The notes beneath the pieces were generated by a model, which was not told the DNA's origin, ran no database searches, and saw nothing but the letters and a program-made list of their open reading frames with translations. From Cryptomeria japonica (taxonomy: Eukaryota > Streptophyta > Pinopsida > Cupressales > Cupressaceae), in NCBI RefSeq assembly GCF_030272615.1, contig NC_081405.1:469636008-469700007 (forward strand): DNA of 64,000 nucleotides. Reading direction: 5' to 3'. This document shows positions 22,361-34,307 of the stretch, piece by piece. The translations under genes were made by a program, and so were the position numbers. Position 1 is the stretch's first letter. Every line of letters begins with the position of its first letter.

Positions 22361-24540
22361 TGCAACATGCTCAGGGGTCAAAAATGGCACAAAAACTCAA
22401 CCTAGAAGGTCTGGAAGATCCAAAATTTGAAAAGGGAACTAAAAAATATAGAGTTGCAGACTCATAGATAGAAAACTGTACAGAAAACTTTCTCCCACGG
22501 AGCTCAGAATGACACCTAGAAGACATGGCATCAAAGGGAGATATAATAACTCTGCAATAACCTCAAAGAGACAACACAAAAGCTTCACAAGGCTCAATTA
22601 CAATCTCAAACTCTCCTAAAAGGGTCTATACCCCAAAATGTGCAATCACAGTGAAATAAAGAGTCTCCCGACAAGCTACAGGGAGCCCAAAAACTCAAAA
22701 TCTTAACTCTATAGCAGGGGAATACAACAAATGCAATACAAGGAGATGTATCCCAAAAACAAGTTCAATAACCCTTCAAAACACAGGGAAGTGGAATCAT
22801 AAGCATTCACAAACAAAGACACTATCGACAAGTGATTTCCAGAAGTTTGAAAACAATGAATTGCAATTTCCCCTATTCCAATTTTCTTTCCTATTCAAAT
22901 TAATTCTTCAATTTCAAATCCAATATTCCCGTAACAAATCAAACAACATTCAGCAAGCAATCTTTGCACAGTCATAGAGAAGACATTGCAATTCTGGAAA
23001 TCAAAATTTAAAGGAGAAGAAGAACCAACCTGCAAACACAAATCCAATAATGGTTGAAATCGAAGAAGAGAAAAATCCACAAGCAATCCAAAACTTCAAC
23101 AATCTTCAATCCAAGTTTGAAATCCAACTCTAGAAATTTTTTGAAAATCCAACCCTCATGAATGCATAGGAAGTCCAAATATATCAAAAATCAAACTTCA
23201 AACTATAATAAAAGTCGACCAGTTAAAATAATCCTAAAAATTATATAATATACCTACCCAAACATAAATTCGCAGTATATAATAAATAAATATATTACTT
23301 GCCTACCTCCCACCATTTGACCAATAAAATAAAAGGGTAGGTAGGTAATATCAAAATAAAATAACCAAGAAGGGTAAAAAGGCAATTAATAAAATAATAG
23401 CTCAAATCCCAAAATTAAATATTATCCATGGGTAATAATATTATTTATTGACCCAATAAAATAATATGCCTTAGTCACATCATAAATTAAATGACAATAA
23501 TTAAATAAATATTAATAAATAGTTAATAACAATAATAAATCCAAAAGGGAACCATTAAATAAATAAAATAAATATCACTCAATAAATAAATAAATACCAA
23601 TAGAACTCCATAAATAAATAAAAACTAATTAAACAATAAATAATAATTAAATAATTAATAAGCAATAAATCAAATAAATTAAATCAATTAAATAATAAGA
23701 AATAATCAAATAGTTATAAAATCTCAACAATAAATTAAATAATCAATTAAACACAAAAGATCATCAAAACCATTTAAATTAAATAAATTGAATAAACTAA
23801 AGTAAACTAAGATAAACATCAGAACCTAATAAATAAATAATACCAATAAATAAATAAATAATCAAGTAATATTAATATCTTAATCTAGCCACTTAATAAA
23901 CTATGCAATAGAATCAATTATTAATTTAATTAAACGAGCATACTCGCAAGACCACATAAAAAGGGTACTAACAACCACAATGTGTCACAAGACAATACTA
24001 ACATGACTCAACTGAAAAGGTGACAACTTAAGCCTAGAGTGTGTGAGGGAAACACATGCCATCTCCAACAACTTGCCATTGGGATAAAGACACCCTCAAA
24101 CTTGTGAGACCAAGTGGAGTCGATGTTTGGTACCTGCAATCCTACAACACAACACATATACATCATAAATGGTCAGGAAAATGATAGAGAATCGCAACAT
24201 CATATTGTGCTTGCAATGAATGATATGACATCATCTCTAATCATGAAGACACTAGAAGGCAATCACAACATCATTGCATCAACTTAGTCATCATAATCAA
24301 AGAGTGGGGTTAGCGTAATCATAATATCATCAAAATCCCATAAGCAATATGATCCATCATGAATAATGAACACATATAAACCATCAAATACAAATCCATC
24401 ATCATCCATTACGCTCATGGAATAGGGTTAATACATAACACAACACCGTCGAATCATCATAAAGTAGACTAGGCTAGATCAATACAATCCTTTGATGTAC
24501 AAAAGACCATATGAATCAGGGAGGGGCACTACAGAAAATA
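22361..24540. other. Unassigned AT-rich repeat DNA
   Basis: No gene or recognisable transposon protein. From about 23225 to 23900 it is a low-complexity stretch of AATAAATA-like motifs. On the minus strand TGTTGGAGATGG at about 24081 looks like a Copia LTR start, but I could not find its partner or a target duplication. Confidence 0.5.
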
Positions 24541-26880
24541 TCAATCAAAATCATGATTAGGGGAAAATCAAGAGCCAACTAGGGCATGTAGAGTTAAAAC
24601 TTAGTTAAGATTGAAATTACAAACCAAAATGTTTGAGAAATAACTAGAATTAGGAGCTCTCAATGTGGATTTGAAATATCGAGTTCACCCCTTTTACTAA
24701 TGGGGCCACCTTTTTTCCTAGGACAAGTCACCTATTGACTTTGAGAATGCTTAGGTAGCCCCACCACTTGAAGGGAAAAAAACCAATTTCAGTCAAACAT
24801 AAGGGTACACATGGAGGGAAAATGGAAATGAGTGTTTTAAAAGATGAGTAGATGCTTCCATAAAGGTTGAAAAGGTTTAAAGAGTATTATTCAGGACACA
24901 TGAGTCATCAATTGAACCACTAGATCCTCAACAAACTATCATGTATACACATTAGATTATGGGCACTTACAATGAGTAGTTGAATCTAGTCATATAATAG
25001 TGAGTCAAATTTAGAGATCACAATTTCATGCTTTGAATTAGCACATAACAACTGGTAGGAAGGGAAGATCAATAGTAAACCCCAAATTTTAAATTTTGAA
25101 TTTCAAAGTTCAGATCCATTTTTTTAAACTACAGATTTGAAGTTAGGCAAGGAATGGATAAACTTAGGATTGAAATTGGTTCTAAGGAATGAGTGTAAAT
25201 GGAATCAATATGTGTTGGCAAGTAGCAAAGATCGGGCCACTTGTACACTTGTTGTTGCACAAAGCACAAGTAGGTCAAATCGATCCTTAAACAAGGGAGA
25301 AAGTGCAATGTATGAGATTTTCACCATGTTTACATTCAAATTACTATGGGAATTTACACAAATATATGTTCACACCTATGCTTCCATCAGTAAAAAAAAT
25401 AAGGAACACATTTGACCTTATTGAATTTTTTTTAACAAAATCTGGCAAATTCTTGTAGATATAAGGCTTGCAAGGTTAGCTTAATTTTGCACTCCTCACG
25501 CTCCAAAATGGCAATTTAGATTGTTTTAAAAAATTGTTACATTTTTGTTTACAAGTGCTTAAATCTAATTTTATGTTCAAATCATCAATGATGTAGCTTC
25601 ATAGACGAGCTACGTAATTGTTAAGTTGACAAGAAACACCCAAAAAGAAGTTAGCCTAAAACTTATGTACACAAAGTCATATATTATTGTATACCTTACA
25701 TAAGATGTATGTTACATAATTAATTATTTGTTTGATATAATATATATAAAAGAAATATATTTTAAATCTATTAAATAAAAGAACAACTAATAATCCTTAA
25801 CTTTAACCAATAATGACTAAATAAGCAAAAAACCAAAATTATTGGACCCTACATATCACGTGGCATCTCAAAAACTATTAACTAGATTTTAGTTTGATAG
25901 AATTACAATTTATGGATTAAAAAATGTGCGTAATTTTTATTTCACAAATATTTTGGATCATACTACACAATCCATCATCAAAATGATAAACAAGAAAAGA
26001 ATAATGATATAGATTTTCAAAATTGATGCAAGGACTTCCAAAGGTCATAACTTTTGACTCATGAGTTGATTGAGCTAAAAATTTACATGGAGAAGCATCT
26101 CAAAGAGTTGAACTTGTCCAATTGGAGCACTTCTCGACACTTTTGGGGTCCATTTTCATTCATCTGGAGTCTCAAACTGAGCTTTCAACTATTTTTCCAA
26201 TTTGCTTTTTCTAATTATTTTTAAACTCTTTCATGTAATTAGTTTAGAAAGTAACAATAAGTGTTACTTTAGTTAATCTCAAATAATTGTCAACTTTCAT
26301 AGCCATGTGGATAAACATGTGATATTACTTAAAATGGTGAGTTAAGAAAATTGCTAAAAACTATCGAAAAAAGTATTTTTTGGATTTTGTAGATACAAGG
26401 AGTTTCTTTTTAATTGTAGAGGTAGAATGGAAGGGTAGTAATAAAGAAGAATTTATCCAATTTCTCAAGTCTTTTTATACTTCATTTTTTCAATATTAAT
26501 GATTTATCCTATTTTATGAATTTGGCTACATCAATAGTCCATTGAGCTATTAATTTTCTTTTTCTAGATTCGATGTTGCTTGAGCTTTTTCCTCAACATT
26601 TCGGATTACACTCCATCATTGGGATGTTAGATAACTTAAGGAGAAGGAAAAATGATTAGTTGCAAACGCAAGTTGACTAATACGATAGAGGAAATCATAA
26701 AGAGACTAATCCCATAAAGAACTAAACTTCAGATCATTGACTCTCCCTATTACAAAAACAAAACAAACCAACCTCCAAGAGTGAAAGAAACCTAGCAAAA
26801 AAGAAAAAGAAGAAAGTTGAAACTAGGTATTAAGGTATACACCTATTTGTCGTTGACAATTGAAAGAGGCAAGCACCACA
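24541..26880. other. AT-rich spacer without recognised features
   Basis: Only short frames of no recognisable family (the longest, 25137-25415, has no domain). No terminal repeats found. Confidence 0.5.
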
Positions 26881-26919
26881 AGCAATGGGTACTAAAGCTA
26901 AAATCGTTGGGAGTGGGGG

Positions 26920-27131
26920 ATTGGGCCAATCAAAGAGGCGAGACAACCAGCTAATGATGCTCAACTTGCACAGGTGGGTGCCACCATGAAGCAAATGGCT
27001 GAAACTGAAAGCCGATGGAGATGGAGATGGTCATGCAGGGCATGGGGATTCGGTGTGTAAACTTTGGTTAGGTGGGCCGCCATTGCCATCCACGCTGACG
27101 TGGCCAATCCTGGGCGCCAGGTAATCACGTG
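26920..27131 (+). promoter_or_regulatory. Cluster of plant promoter-type motifs
   Basis: Within 212 bases: palindrome ATTGGGCCAAT (26920-26930, two opposed CCAAT boxes), site-II-like TGGGCC (27073-27078), TGACGTGG joined to CCAAT (27096-27108) and G-box CACGTG (27126-27131). The surrounding 26.9-27.7 kb is clearly richer in GC than its flanks. The motifs are seen directly; that they drive a gene is inference. No convincing exon is visible downstream. Confidence 0.35.
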
Positions 27132-27239
27132 CAGGCGACCGTTCTATGCACAAAACGTACTCGCTTTATTACTCGGTGAAGAATAAAAAAAGGCAATTTT
27201 TAGTCACATGCTCATCCATGGGGAAAGCAAAGCAAAGCT

Positions 27240-27302
27240 GGGCAGGGCAGGGCAGGGCAGCAACTTGTAGCACGCGCTTTCTTTCTTTCTTTCGTGCTAC
27301 GT
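27240..27302 (+). repeat. Short microsatellites and inverted repeat
   Basis: (GGGCA)4 at about 27241-27260, then GTAGCACG ... CGTGCTAC, a perfect 8-bp inverted repeat around a (CTTT)4-containing loop of 18 bases (about 27268-27301). Confidence 0.7.
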
Positions 27303-27417
27303 ACCTAATTCGGGTACCAAGCCTGCTTGCAATCATTAACATATCTGCTACTTGCTCCGTAACGGCCCCTTGAAATAGCCGTTTCAGCTAATTTTAGCTC
27401 TGAACATCTTGCGTTGA

Positions 27418-27723
27418 ATGGGATGGAAAAGGGGAAAGGTATCATCTGGGGATAAGGATTATTCCGTGACTACAATTGACGATGCATCGACTTCAGCTCC
27501 TTTTTGTCGAATTGCTGGATCGCCTGTTGCTGTTTTACTTTCTTTATTCCTATGCACCCGCCCGCCTGCCGCATTTTATATTCAACGTCCAATCTTCATT
27601 TGCAAGCGTTCATATTGGCTTGTAGGGGCGTGGTGGGGGGGTGGGGCTGGTCACCTTAGTTTATGGGACAATGAAGGAAAAGTTTACATAAAACGAATAT
27701 TAAGTGGAAAGCGAAACTGTTGA
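27418..27723 (+). CDS. Unrecognised 101-residue frame in the GC-rich island
   Basis: Open from ATG to stop, beginning MGWKRGKVSSGDKDYSV. A hydrophobic middle (SPVAVLLSLFLC) could be a membrane stretch. I recognise no family, and composition alone could explain its openness. It lies about 290 bases after the CACGTG motif, so it might be part of a transcript, but nothing proves this. Confidence 0.12.
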   Translation: MGWKRGKVSSGDKDYSVTTIDDASTSAPFCRIAGSPVAVLLSLFLCTRPPAAFYIQRPIFICKRSYWLVGAWWGGGAGHLSLWDNEGKVYIKRILSGKRNC

Positions 27724-27959
27724 TAGTCTAATTAAGAACTAGTTCGTCATTTTAGGTATGAAATTGACAAATTGATGGTACTTAGAGAGGAGCGAGAAAA
27801 AAAAAAATGTCGATTTTGTAATAAGGGTGGAGATAGAATGTCACTTCATTATGGAGGGCTCAACGTATAGAGACATTTGTGTCTACTAAGAAGACACCTT
27901 GCAAGTTGATAATTTTACCTTATTTGCAGATGCAAGGTTGGAGAAAACTGCAAAATTCA

Positions 27960-28280
27960 TTGCAAAAGATCTGATCTCAAGAGGAATTTACAAAATTTAT
28001 AAGGCTTCTCTTTATTTCCAATTTCATGCAAAAGCCCTGATCTTGAGAGGAACTTACAAACTATATAAGGCTTTGCTACTAGGGGGTCATGTGCTACTCT
28101 TGGGTCCCATAGGTTGTTTGGCCTAGTGGACATTGCCAAAATCTCTTATTTCATTTTCATGTAGAAGATCTAATCTTGAGAGAAGCTCACAAACTTTGTT
28201 GTGGGGTCGTGTGCTACTATTGGGTGCCATAGGCTGTTTTGGCCTCATGAACATTATTAAAATATTTCATTCCATTTACA
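27960..28280 (+). repeat. Degenerate tandem repeat, about 65-130 bp units
   Basis: Three imperfect units share AAGATCTGATCTCAAGAGGAA-like starts (about 27965, 28034, 28165), ACAAACT.. TA.AAGGCT middles, and a part with TGTGCTAC..TTGGG..CCATAGG..GTTTGGCC (units 2 and 3). Not coding in a consistent frame. Confidence 0.6.
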
Positions 28281-28304
28281 TGCTCACTATTCAAAACCTA
28301 CACC

Positions 28305-28322
28305 CACACACACACACACACA
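28305..28322 (+). repeat. (CA)n microsatellite
   Basis: Nine CA dinucleotides. Confidence 0.95.
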
Positions 28323-29681
28323 TTTGTGAAAACAAGTGCGATTACGTAGATATCAATATCTATGCCTTTATATAGCGAATTACAACAATTTGAGTAAGCA
28401 TACATCTAAATCAAAAGTCTTCTTTAGGTAAGCAACCACGTGGAAGGGGTTCAACATATTTTAATTTGATCGAGGTGATAGAACATGTTATGACAATTAA
28501 AATTAGGCAATTTTTATCAAGGATCGAGTCTTGTTTAGTACAAGGCCTCGACATCATAAAGGATGAGGTGAAGATCATGCCTCATGTGAATTTGAGAAAA
28601 TTGTAACCCTATAGTCCATGCTTCTCAATCAAAGAGGTTTCAACATAAGACACGTGTGCTCCCACATCAATTAGCTAAAACGTTCTTCTAGATGTCAAAT
28701 CCTCCATTAAAAAATATAATTTTATTTTTTATGGAATTTGAAAACCTCATGTCTATTACATTTATCCATTGTTTGTTGAGAGACATGTTTCAAAAATCTC
28801 ATGTGCTTTTGTTGTCAGGGTGTATGATTAGGATAGGTGGGATATGGAAGAAACAACTCTCTAGGGGTCACCTTTGAAGGGGGTTGTACTTTGCACAACC
28901 TTGTGGCACAAGGAATGTCCTTGCAGATATTCTCATGAGAAGGTTTTTCCACATTAAAAAAAAAAATGATAGATTTATAAAAAAAAAATAGAAGCAACAT
29001 AAATCATAACCTAGAGGGGGCCCACCAATGACACCCTCCCACTAAAACTTATGACTAGATCATGTTTTATTGCCAAAAAAAAGGAAGTAATCCCCTACAA
29101 ATATGAGCTAAATTTGGTAGTTGGCCCTACAAGCCATGTAGTATTTTTTATGAGATTTATTCATTTAAAGTTTTCAAATGTTAAAGTATAACTTATTTTA
29201 AGAGTGAAATGTCGTAGTCTAGATACCATAATTGTAATGATTTTGAATTAAAGTTTGCACAAAATATCTCATTTTATCTAATAAAGTCTTTCTAAAATTT
29301 TAATTGTATTCTATGACAAAAAACATATAAAATATAGTCATACATCCATCAGTTTTAGACTATGCTTTTCGACTATAAAAATAGACATTTGATATATAAA
29401 AAATGAATGTGCCATGAAGATCCTTGTGGCCTTGAAGACTTTAGCTTTGGCTCAATGTCAAGGGCTCCACCCCTTGGCCCCATTTGTATCTTGGCAAAGA
29501 ACATGTCAAAGGTGTTGACCCCAAACTCTACAAGAGGCATTGCCCCTCTACTTTATTGTGATCTACTACCCCTAGACCCTACTCTAATTTTAAAAAGAAA
29601 ACAATAAAAAATGTGGGGCTGTGTCAAATTAATTCCCAAGTAATTGAATCATTTTTTTATTTATTTCAAGTCATTATCAAT
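28323..29681. other. Spacer without recognised features
   Basis: AT-rich; small stem CCTTGTG-G-CACAAGG near 28899-28913. No supported gene. Confidence 0.5.
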
Positions 29682-30005
29682 TGTACTAACCCTTGTTGAA
29701 AATTAAATCAGATTTGGTAGTTTCTTTAATTTCTACTTCAAATTTGTAATTATGAACATTCTATGAAATCGGGTACAAAGGAAATTTCACCAAAACATCA
29801 CTTAATGAACTTGAAACTTAATTCAACCAAAAATATTCTCCATTATTGTTATTAACATCATTATTGATGCTAAATACACTAGATAACAATCATAAAATCT
29901 GTTGCAAAATACTTGACAAAGATCTCCCAAGATATGGGCTCAAACATTAAGGAAATCAATTGCAAACTTTGAATAAATCCTCCAAACTCCAGATAAACAT
30001 TTATA
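29682..30005 (-). repeat. 3' LTR of the minus-strand element
   Basis: On the + strand it starts TGTACTAACCC and similarity to the right copy ends at ..ATAAACATTTATAAC. The sequence just right of it reads AAATGTGGGGCAACAAG on the minus strand, a possible PPT. Confidence 0.65.
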
Positions 30006-30616
30006 ACTTGTTGCCCCACATTTAAAATACCCAAAAATTGAATTTTGAATTGGTCCTAAGGTTGTAAGAAGGCTCAAATATGTGTCTTTGCAAAATGAGT
30101 GAGCATGTGATCTAAGCTTGTCATTCTTAATCTACATTGTGGTTAATCATAAATATGTCGGTCAAAATGTGAAAAATGGATGAGTTTTGAAAATTACAAG
30201 GAATTGAGGGACATCGCTTTTTTAACATGTCCTAAGCATCATTTTGTGCTATATGACCAATTTTTGTCTGAACCCAGTTCACGGTTTGCGATATTTTAAA
30301 TTTTCAAATTTTGATGTCCCTCGCTCTAAAAAAAATTAAAATCCCTCACCCTAGGTTTATTCATGAGGATAAAATGATGGTATAACTCCTTACCATTTAA
30401 AAGTTATGGCCACTTTTCCTAAATTTGGGTATTAAATTTAATGGGAAATATTTAAATTATTTTTCAAAAATAATTTAATATTTTAAAATTGATTTCTATA
30501 TATTTCCTATTGTGATCATTTAGGGGGAAAAGTTATTTAAAAATATCTTTCATCTCCCATTCTCCCACTTCGTGGTCAACGACTCCAAAAGTCAAAATCA
30601 TAACCTTTGAGAGATT
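30006..30616. other. Spacer inside the minus-strand element
   Basis: AT-rich; no gene or repeat recognised. Confidence 0.4.
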
Positions 30617-30796
30617 AAGGTTAAGAATGCTTCGTTTTTTAGCATTCCTAACCCAAATTTATAACCTCAAAAAGAAGAGGTTAGGATTGTTCCAAAATGG
30701 AGCATCTCTAACCTTCCTTTCTAACCTTGTGTGGGCCCGCTTTATGAGTTACATGAAAAGGTTAGAAATGCTTCGTTTTGGAGCATTCTTAACCTT
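30617..30796 (+). repeat. Three tandem stem-loops
   Basis: GGTTAAGAATGCT / AGCATTCCTAACC (30619-30653), a weaker GGTTAGGATTGTTCC / GGAGCATCTCTAACC (30679-30713) and AAGGTTAGAAATGCT / AGCATTCTTAACCTT (30758-30796). The arms of stems 1 and 3 pair at 12 of 13 and 13 of 15 positions, with loops of about 9 bases. Confidence 0.75.
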
Positions 30797-31089
30797 TTTT
30801 CACATGACAATGAAAATTTGATGGAGGTGGCTCGGGTTCAGGTTCCACTCGAGTTGTTTTAATCATGAGGATCGAGGAGAAAACTAGCTCGAGATTGAAT
30901 TGGATTGAGGAGACGCTTCAAATGTGCCTATTCAAGGTCACTAAAAACTCTCACGAGTGTCAGTCGACGGAACTAGTTGAATGTGCTATTCGAATATCTC
31001 CTGAATTGAAGCTTTTATCGGTAGATTAGCCACACCGACTTACTCATCTCCTTTAGTATATGGTCTCAAATGTGGCAGCAATTATATTG

Positions 31090-32200
31090 GTCAATATTCA
31101 TGTAAAATGCAGAAGCACAAACCATGCACCTAAACTGTATAACCAAGCACCTCAATGAGAATTATCTCATGGTATACAATGTTACAATTGAATATGCTAA
31201 GGACATGTTTGCAAAATGTGGAAACATAGAACAAAGCCAGCAAATTGTTCCAAAGAACACCTCGAAGAGAAGTCGACTAAGGTTAATTTGGTCTCCTAGC
31301 TCGATATGTTGTATAAATACACAACATGCATTTGTTAAAAAGGATTTGGAAACTTTTGGGAAAATGCAAGCGGCAAGTGTAAAGCCAAGTCCCACTGTAA
31401 TCTCCAGCGTCATCACCTCTATGCCTAAATGGAATCTTTGGTTCAAGTTATAAACATCCATTAGAACTCGCCAAATGCCTCGAGGAGATGTCATCACAAT
31501 ACATGAGATAAAATAATTGTAGATGTGCCAAAAAAAAAAAATGGAAGAAAAGAGTTTTGCAAGGAAGCTCTCAATATATTTGAATTAACGAAGTCCTCTT
31601 AATAGCATATGATTTGTTTGTGTTCTTGTTAATGAATGATGGCTGCATTTACTCCAACCACATTGAGTGCATCGCCTATACAGCTGATCAATAAGTACTC
31701 TTGGTTGACCGTCATGCCCATGGCGGTTATCTCAAAGACACACATTCTTATTATTGAGATGTCGATGAAATTTATGGCTATTTTGTGGGCGTGTTACCTT
31801 GGTGCGTTTTGAAAAAGATTTGTAAGCTTACAAGCATGCGAAATGTAGAGACATAGACCTGGCAAATGAATAGTCTCACAAGAGAACCTCAAAAAAATGT
31901 AGTCTTATGATGTGTCACTGCTGCAAAATATGTAAAAAGTGTATTTGGTGCCAGTTAAGCCTGCGTTGGTCAGGATGATATGTTTTCTTGGTGCCTATAG
32001 ATCATATATGAATACAAACCATAAAGGCATAAGATCTTTAAAAAGTTGGAGAAATTGATTCACAGTAGGGTATTTTTTAATTCAATTAATCATATACTCA
32101 AAATCGTTGTCATAATTGTTGCGGCCTATAAGACATGCATGCTAAAGGCGTCAAAGCACCTAAAAGAGATGTCATCTCAAGGTATGAGATGAATGATTGC
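31090..32200 (+). pseudogene. Fragment of a PLS-class pentatricopeptide repeat (PPR) gene
   Basis: At 31124-31453 the frame reads CITKHLNENYLMVYN, then DMFAKCGNIEQSQQI, then HAFVKKDLETFGKMQAASVKP and TVISSVIT. These match the PPR consensus (IDMYAKCGNIExAxxVF and GxxxEALxTFxxMQxxGVKP). QMPRGDVIT near 31473 and KAPKRDVISRYEM near 32148 fit the MPxRDVVSWNxMI motif. Between them, in shifted frames, HGGYLKDTHS, MKFMAILWACYLGAF and KLEKLIHS resemble the C-terminal E-domain region. Many stops and frameshifts. PPR proteins bind organelle RNA; this copy is dead. No gene name can be assigned. Confidence 0.7.
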
Positions 32201-32338
32201 AGTCCATACATAAAATGTGAATACAATGCCAAATCAAGGGAAAGGTTACAATGGATTTCTTCAAAGACCAAGTTCATCATGATTACACAAAGACACATTG
32301 CCTCTTCGACAAGGCCAACATTTCACTTTTCTCTTTGA

Positions 32339-33060
32339 TGTTATGGGCTTCAAACTATCACTTTTGTAAAAGTGACTTATGTCACTAATTGTAACCACAA
32401 GTTATAATTTTAACTTCATTCTTGTAAAAGTTAGGTAAATCCTAACTTGGTTTCAAAAGGGTAGTTACTTGAAGTAAGTAGTTAGGCCAAGTGGTCATGA
32501 GGTGGTTATTCTCTCAAGCCTATAAATACAAGGCTATTTCATTGTAAAGGAAGACTTATAACAGAGGGGAAACTATGTTGAAATTCTAGGAGAAACTTGT
32601 AATGACATTTTGATTTGCACTATGTATAGAAAGGATGGACTTCTATATTTCCAAAAGGATAATAAATAATACATCTTAGTTCCTATGTTCTAAATGTATT
32701 CATGTGTTCTCATTGTTGATTTCTCGTATGTCAAATTGGTAGTCTTTTTATGCATATGTGATTTGTACAATTGATGTGATGATACACAAGCAACCTTTGG
32801 TATCTTAGTTTGAATGTGTTGAAGTATCTTATCTTTGCGTATGTCGATATTTGTCATTCTTCTTTATCATCATCTCATGGCTAAACATATTATGCTATAA
32901 ACTCACCTTGTAATTTGTTACAAATGTTGAGAAATCTCGGTTGATGTTCGTATGTCTATTGTTGGGGTTTCTATCTTTAATTTCTCTTTAGTTTTATGTT
33001 TTCTCCTTTATGTACTTTCAGGTTAAAAGTACACAAAAATCCCCAAAAAACTCCATCATA
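32339..33060 (+). other. Possible solo LTR or small element, ends unresolved
   Basis: LTR-like organisation: possible TG start (TGTTATGGGC), small hairpins (CACTTTT/AAAAGTG and AGTGAC/GTCACT, 32359-32386), a clear CCTATAAATACAAGG promoter box at about 32519-32533, and AATAAATAATA signals near 32661. No matching terminal repeat or target duplication found. Confidence 0.3.
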
Positions 33061-33199
33061 CGAGGGAGCTACCCCTCTCAAACGTAGAGGAAGATTGCAA
33101 TTTGATTGCAATCTCTCCAACTGTTGGAACGGTTATCACTACTCTTTGGGCAAACAGGGTCAATTTTGAAGAAGAATTCACAATGACAAATCTGTTTAC

Positions 33200-33425
33200 C
33201 AACATAATTGAAATACAATTGAAATAGAGCTTCTACAATATCATAAGAACAACAAAATATGCTTCTAACAACAACAACACCAAATTGTTCCATAAAAATG
33301 CAAACTTTGAATAAATCCTCCAAACTCCAGATAAACATTTATAACTGAAATACAATTGAAATAGAGCTTCCACAATATCATAAGAACAACAAAATATGTT
33401 GCTAACAATGACAAAACCAAACTAT
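33200..33425 (+). repeat. Direct repeat of about 75 bp around an LTR-end fragment
   Basis: AATACAATTGAAATAGAGC... occurs at about 33208-33285 and 33347-33424. Between the copies, 33299-33346 matches the end of the LTRs at 29960-30007 and 38183-38229. Confidence 0.7.
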
Positions 33426-34307
33426 AACAAATCTTTTGTTCTAAGCACCCCAAACTTCTACAAACACCTTAAGAAAATAAAACAACTGCAAAGATCTTTT
33501 GTACACATACAATCTCTGGGTGAGATTGCCTCTAGGGACTCTTAGACCCACTACCCTTGAGCCTCAATCTCCTTGGTTTATCAGCCTTTGATATTTCACT
33601 TTCTTTGGTTTACCAGCCTCTAAAGGAAAATAGCTTTCGTCCATTGAAAATGACAAGATAGAATGAATCCAAATGGAGCCAATTCCAAGCATATATGAAA
33701 TCACTTTCAAAATTCAAATTCAAACCAAAAATGAGCATCAAAAATACCACTCCAAGGGAAATAATTTTTTTCTCTTTCCAAGTGTCTCCAAACTCCTACA
33801 ACTCCCAAGGAAACTTTCCATTTGCCAACAAATGCCAAATAGGTAATGAAATTCAAAATGTTGCTAAAATAAGACTTTCCAAAAACCCACACCATCACTT
33901 GAATAGAAAATTCAAAATAATATCATTGATGATAAATCATTACTGTTGATTTGATTAAATCACCCAAAAAGCTATTATTTTTGTCTTATCTAAAAGTCCT
34001 TATTTACTATTTTTGGAAAGCCGAGATTACTAAAAATAGAAAGTGTTGATTTTGGAAAGTTGAAATCATAAATATTAATTAAATAATATTTCCAAATGTC
34101 CTATCATAGTTGGCTTACTTGGGGACTTAGTAAGTGTTATTTTTAAAAAAGGGATATGACAATCCTAGCTTCCCAAAATTGCTTGTCCTCAAGCATTTGC
34201 AAACATGTAACTCCAAAATCCTGATTCCAAAATAACCTATCATGACAAAGTGCATAGCCAACCTTGACTCTACATCTATGTAATGTTGCATGTCCTTTCC
34301 AAGCATC

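Noticed and set aside
22362-24081. Minus-strand solo LTR between TGTTGGAGATGG and a TG near 22362
   Set aside because: No matching target duplication (flanks differ) and no partner sequence in the window.
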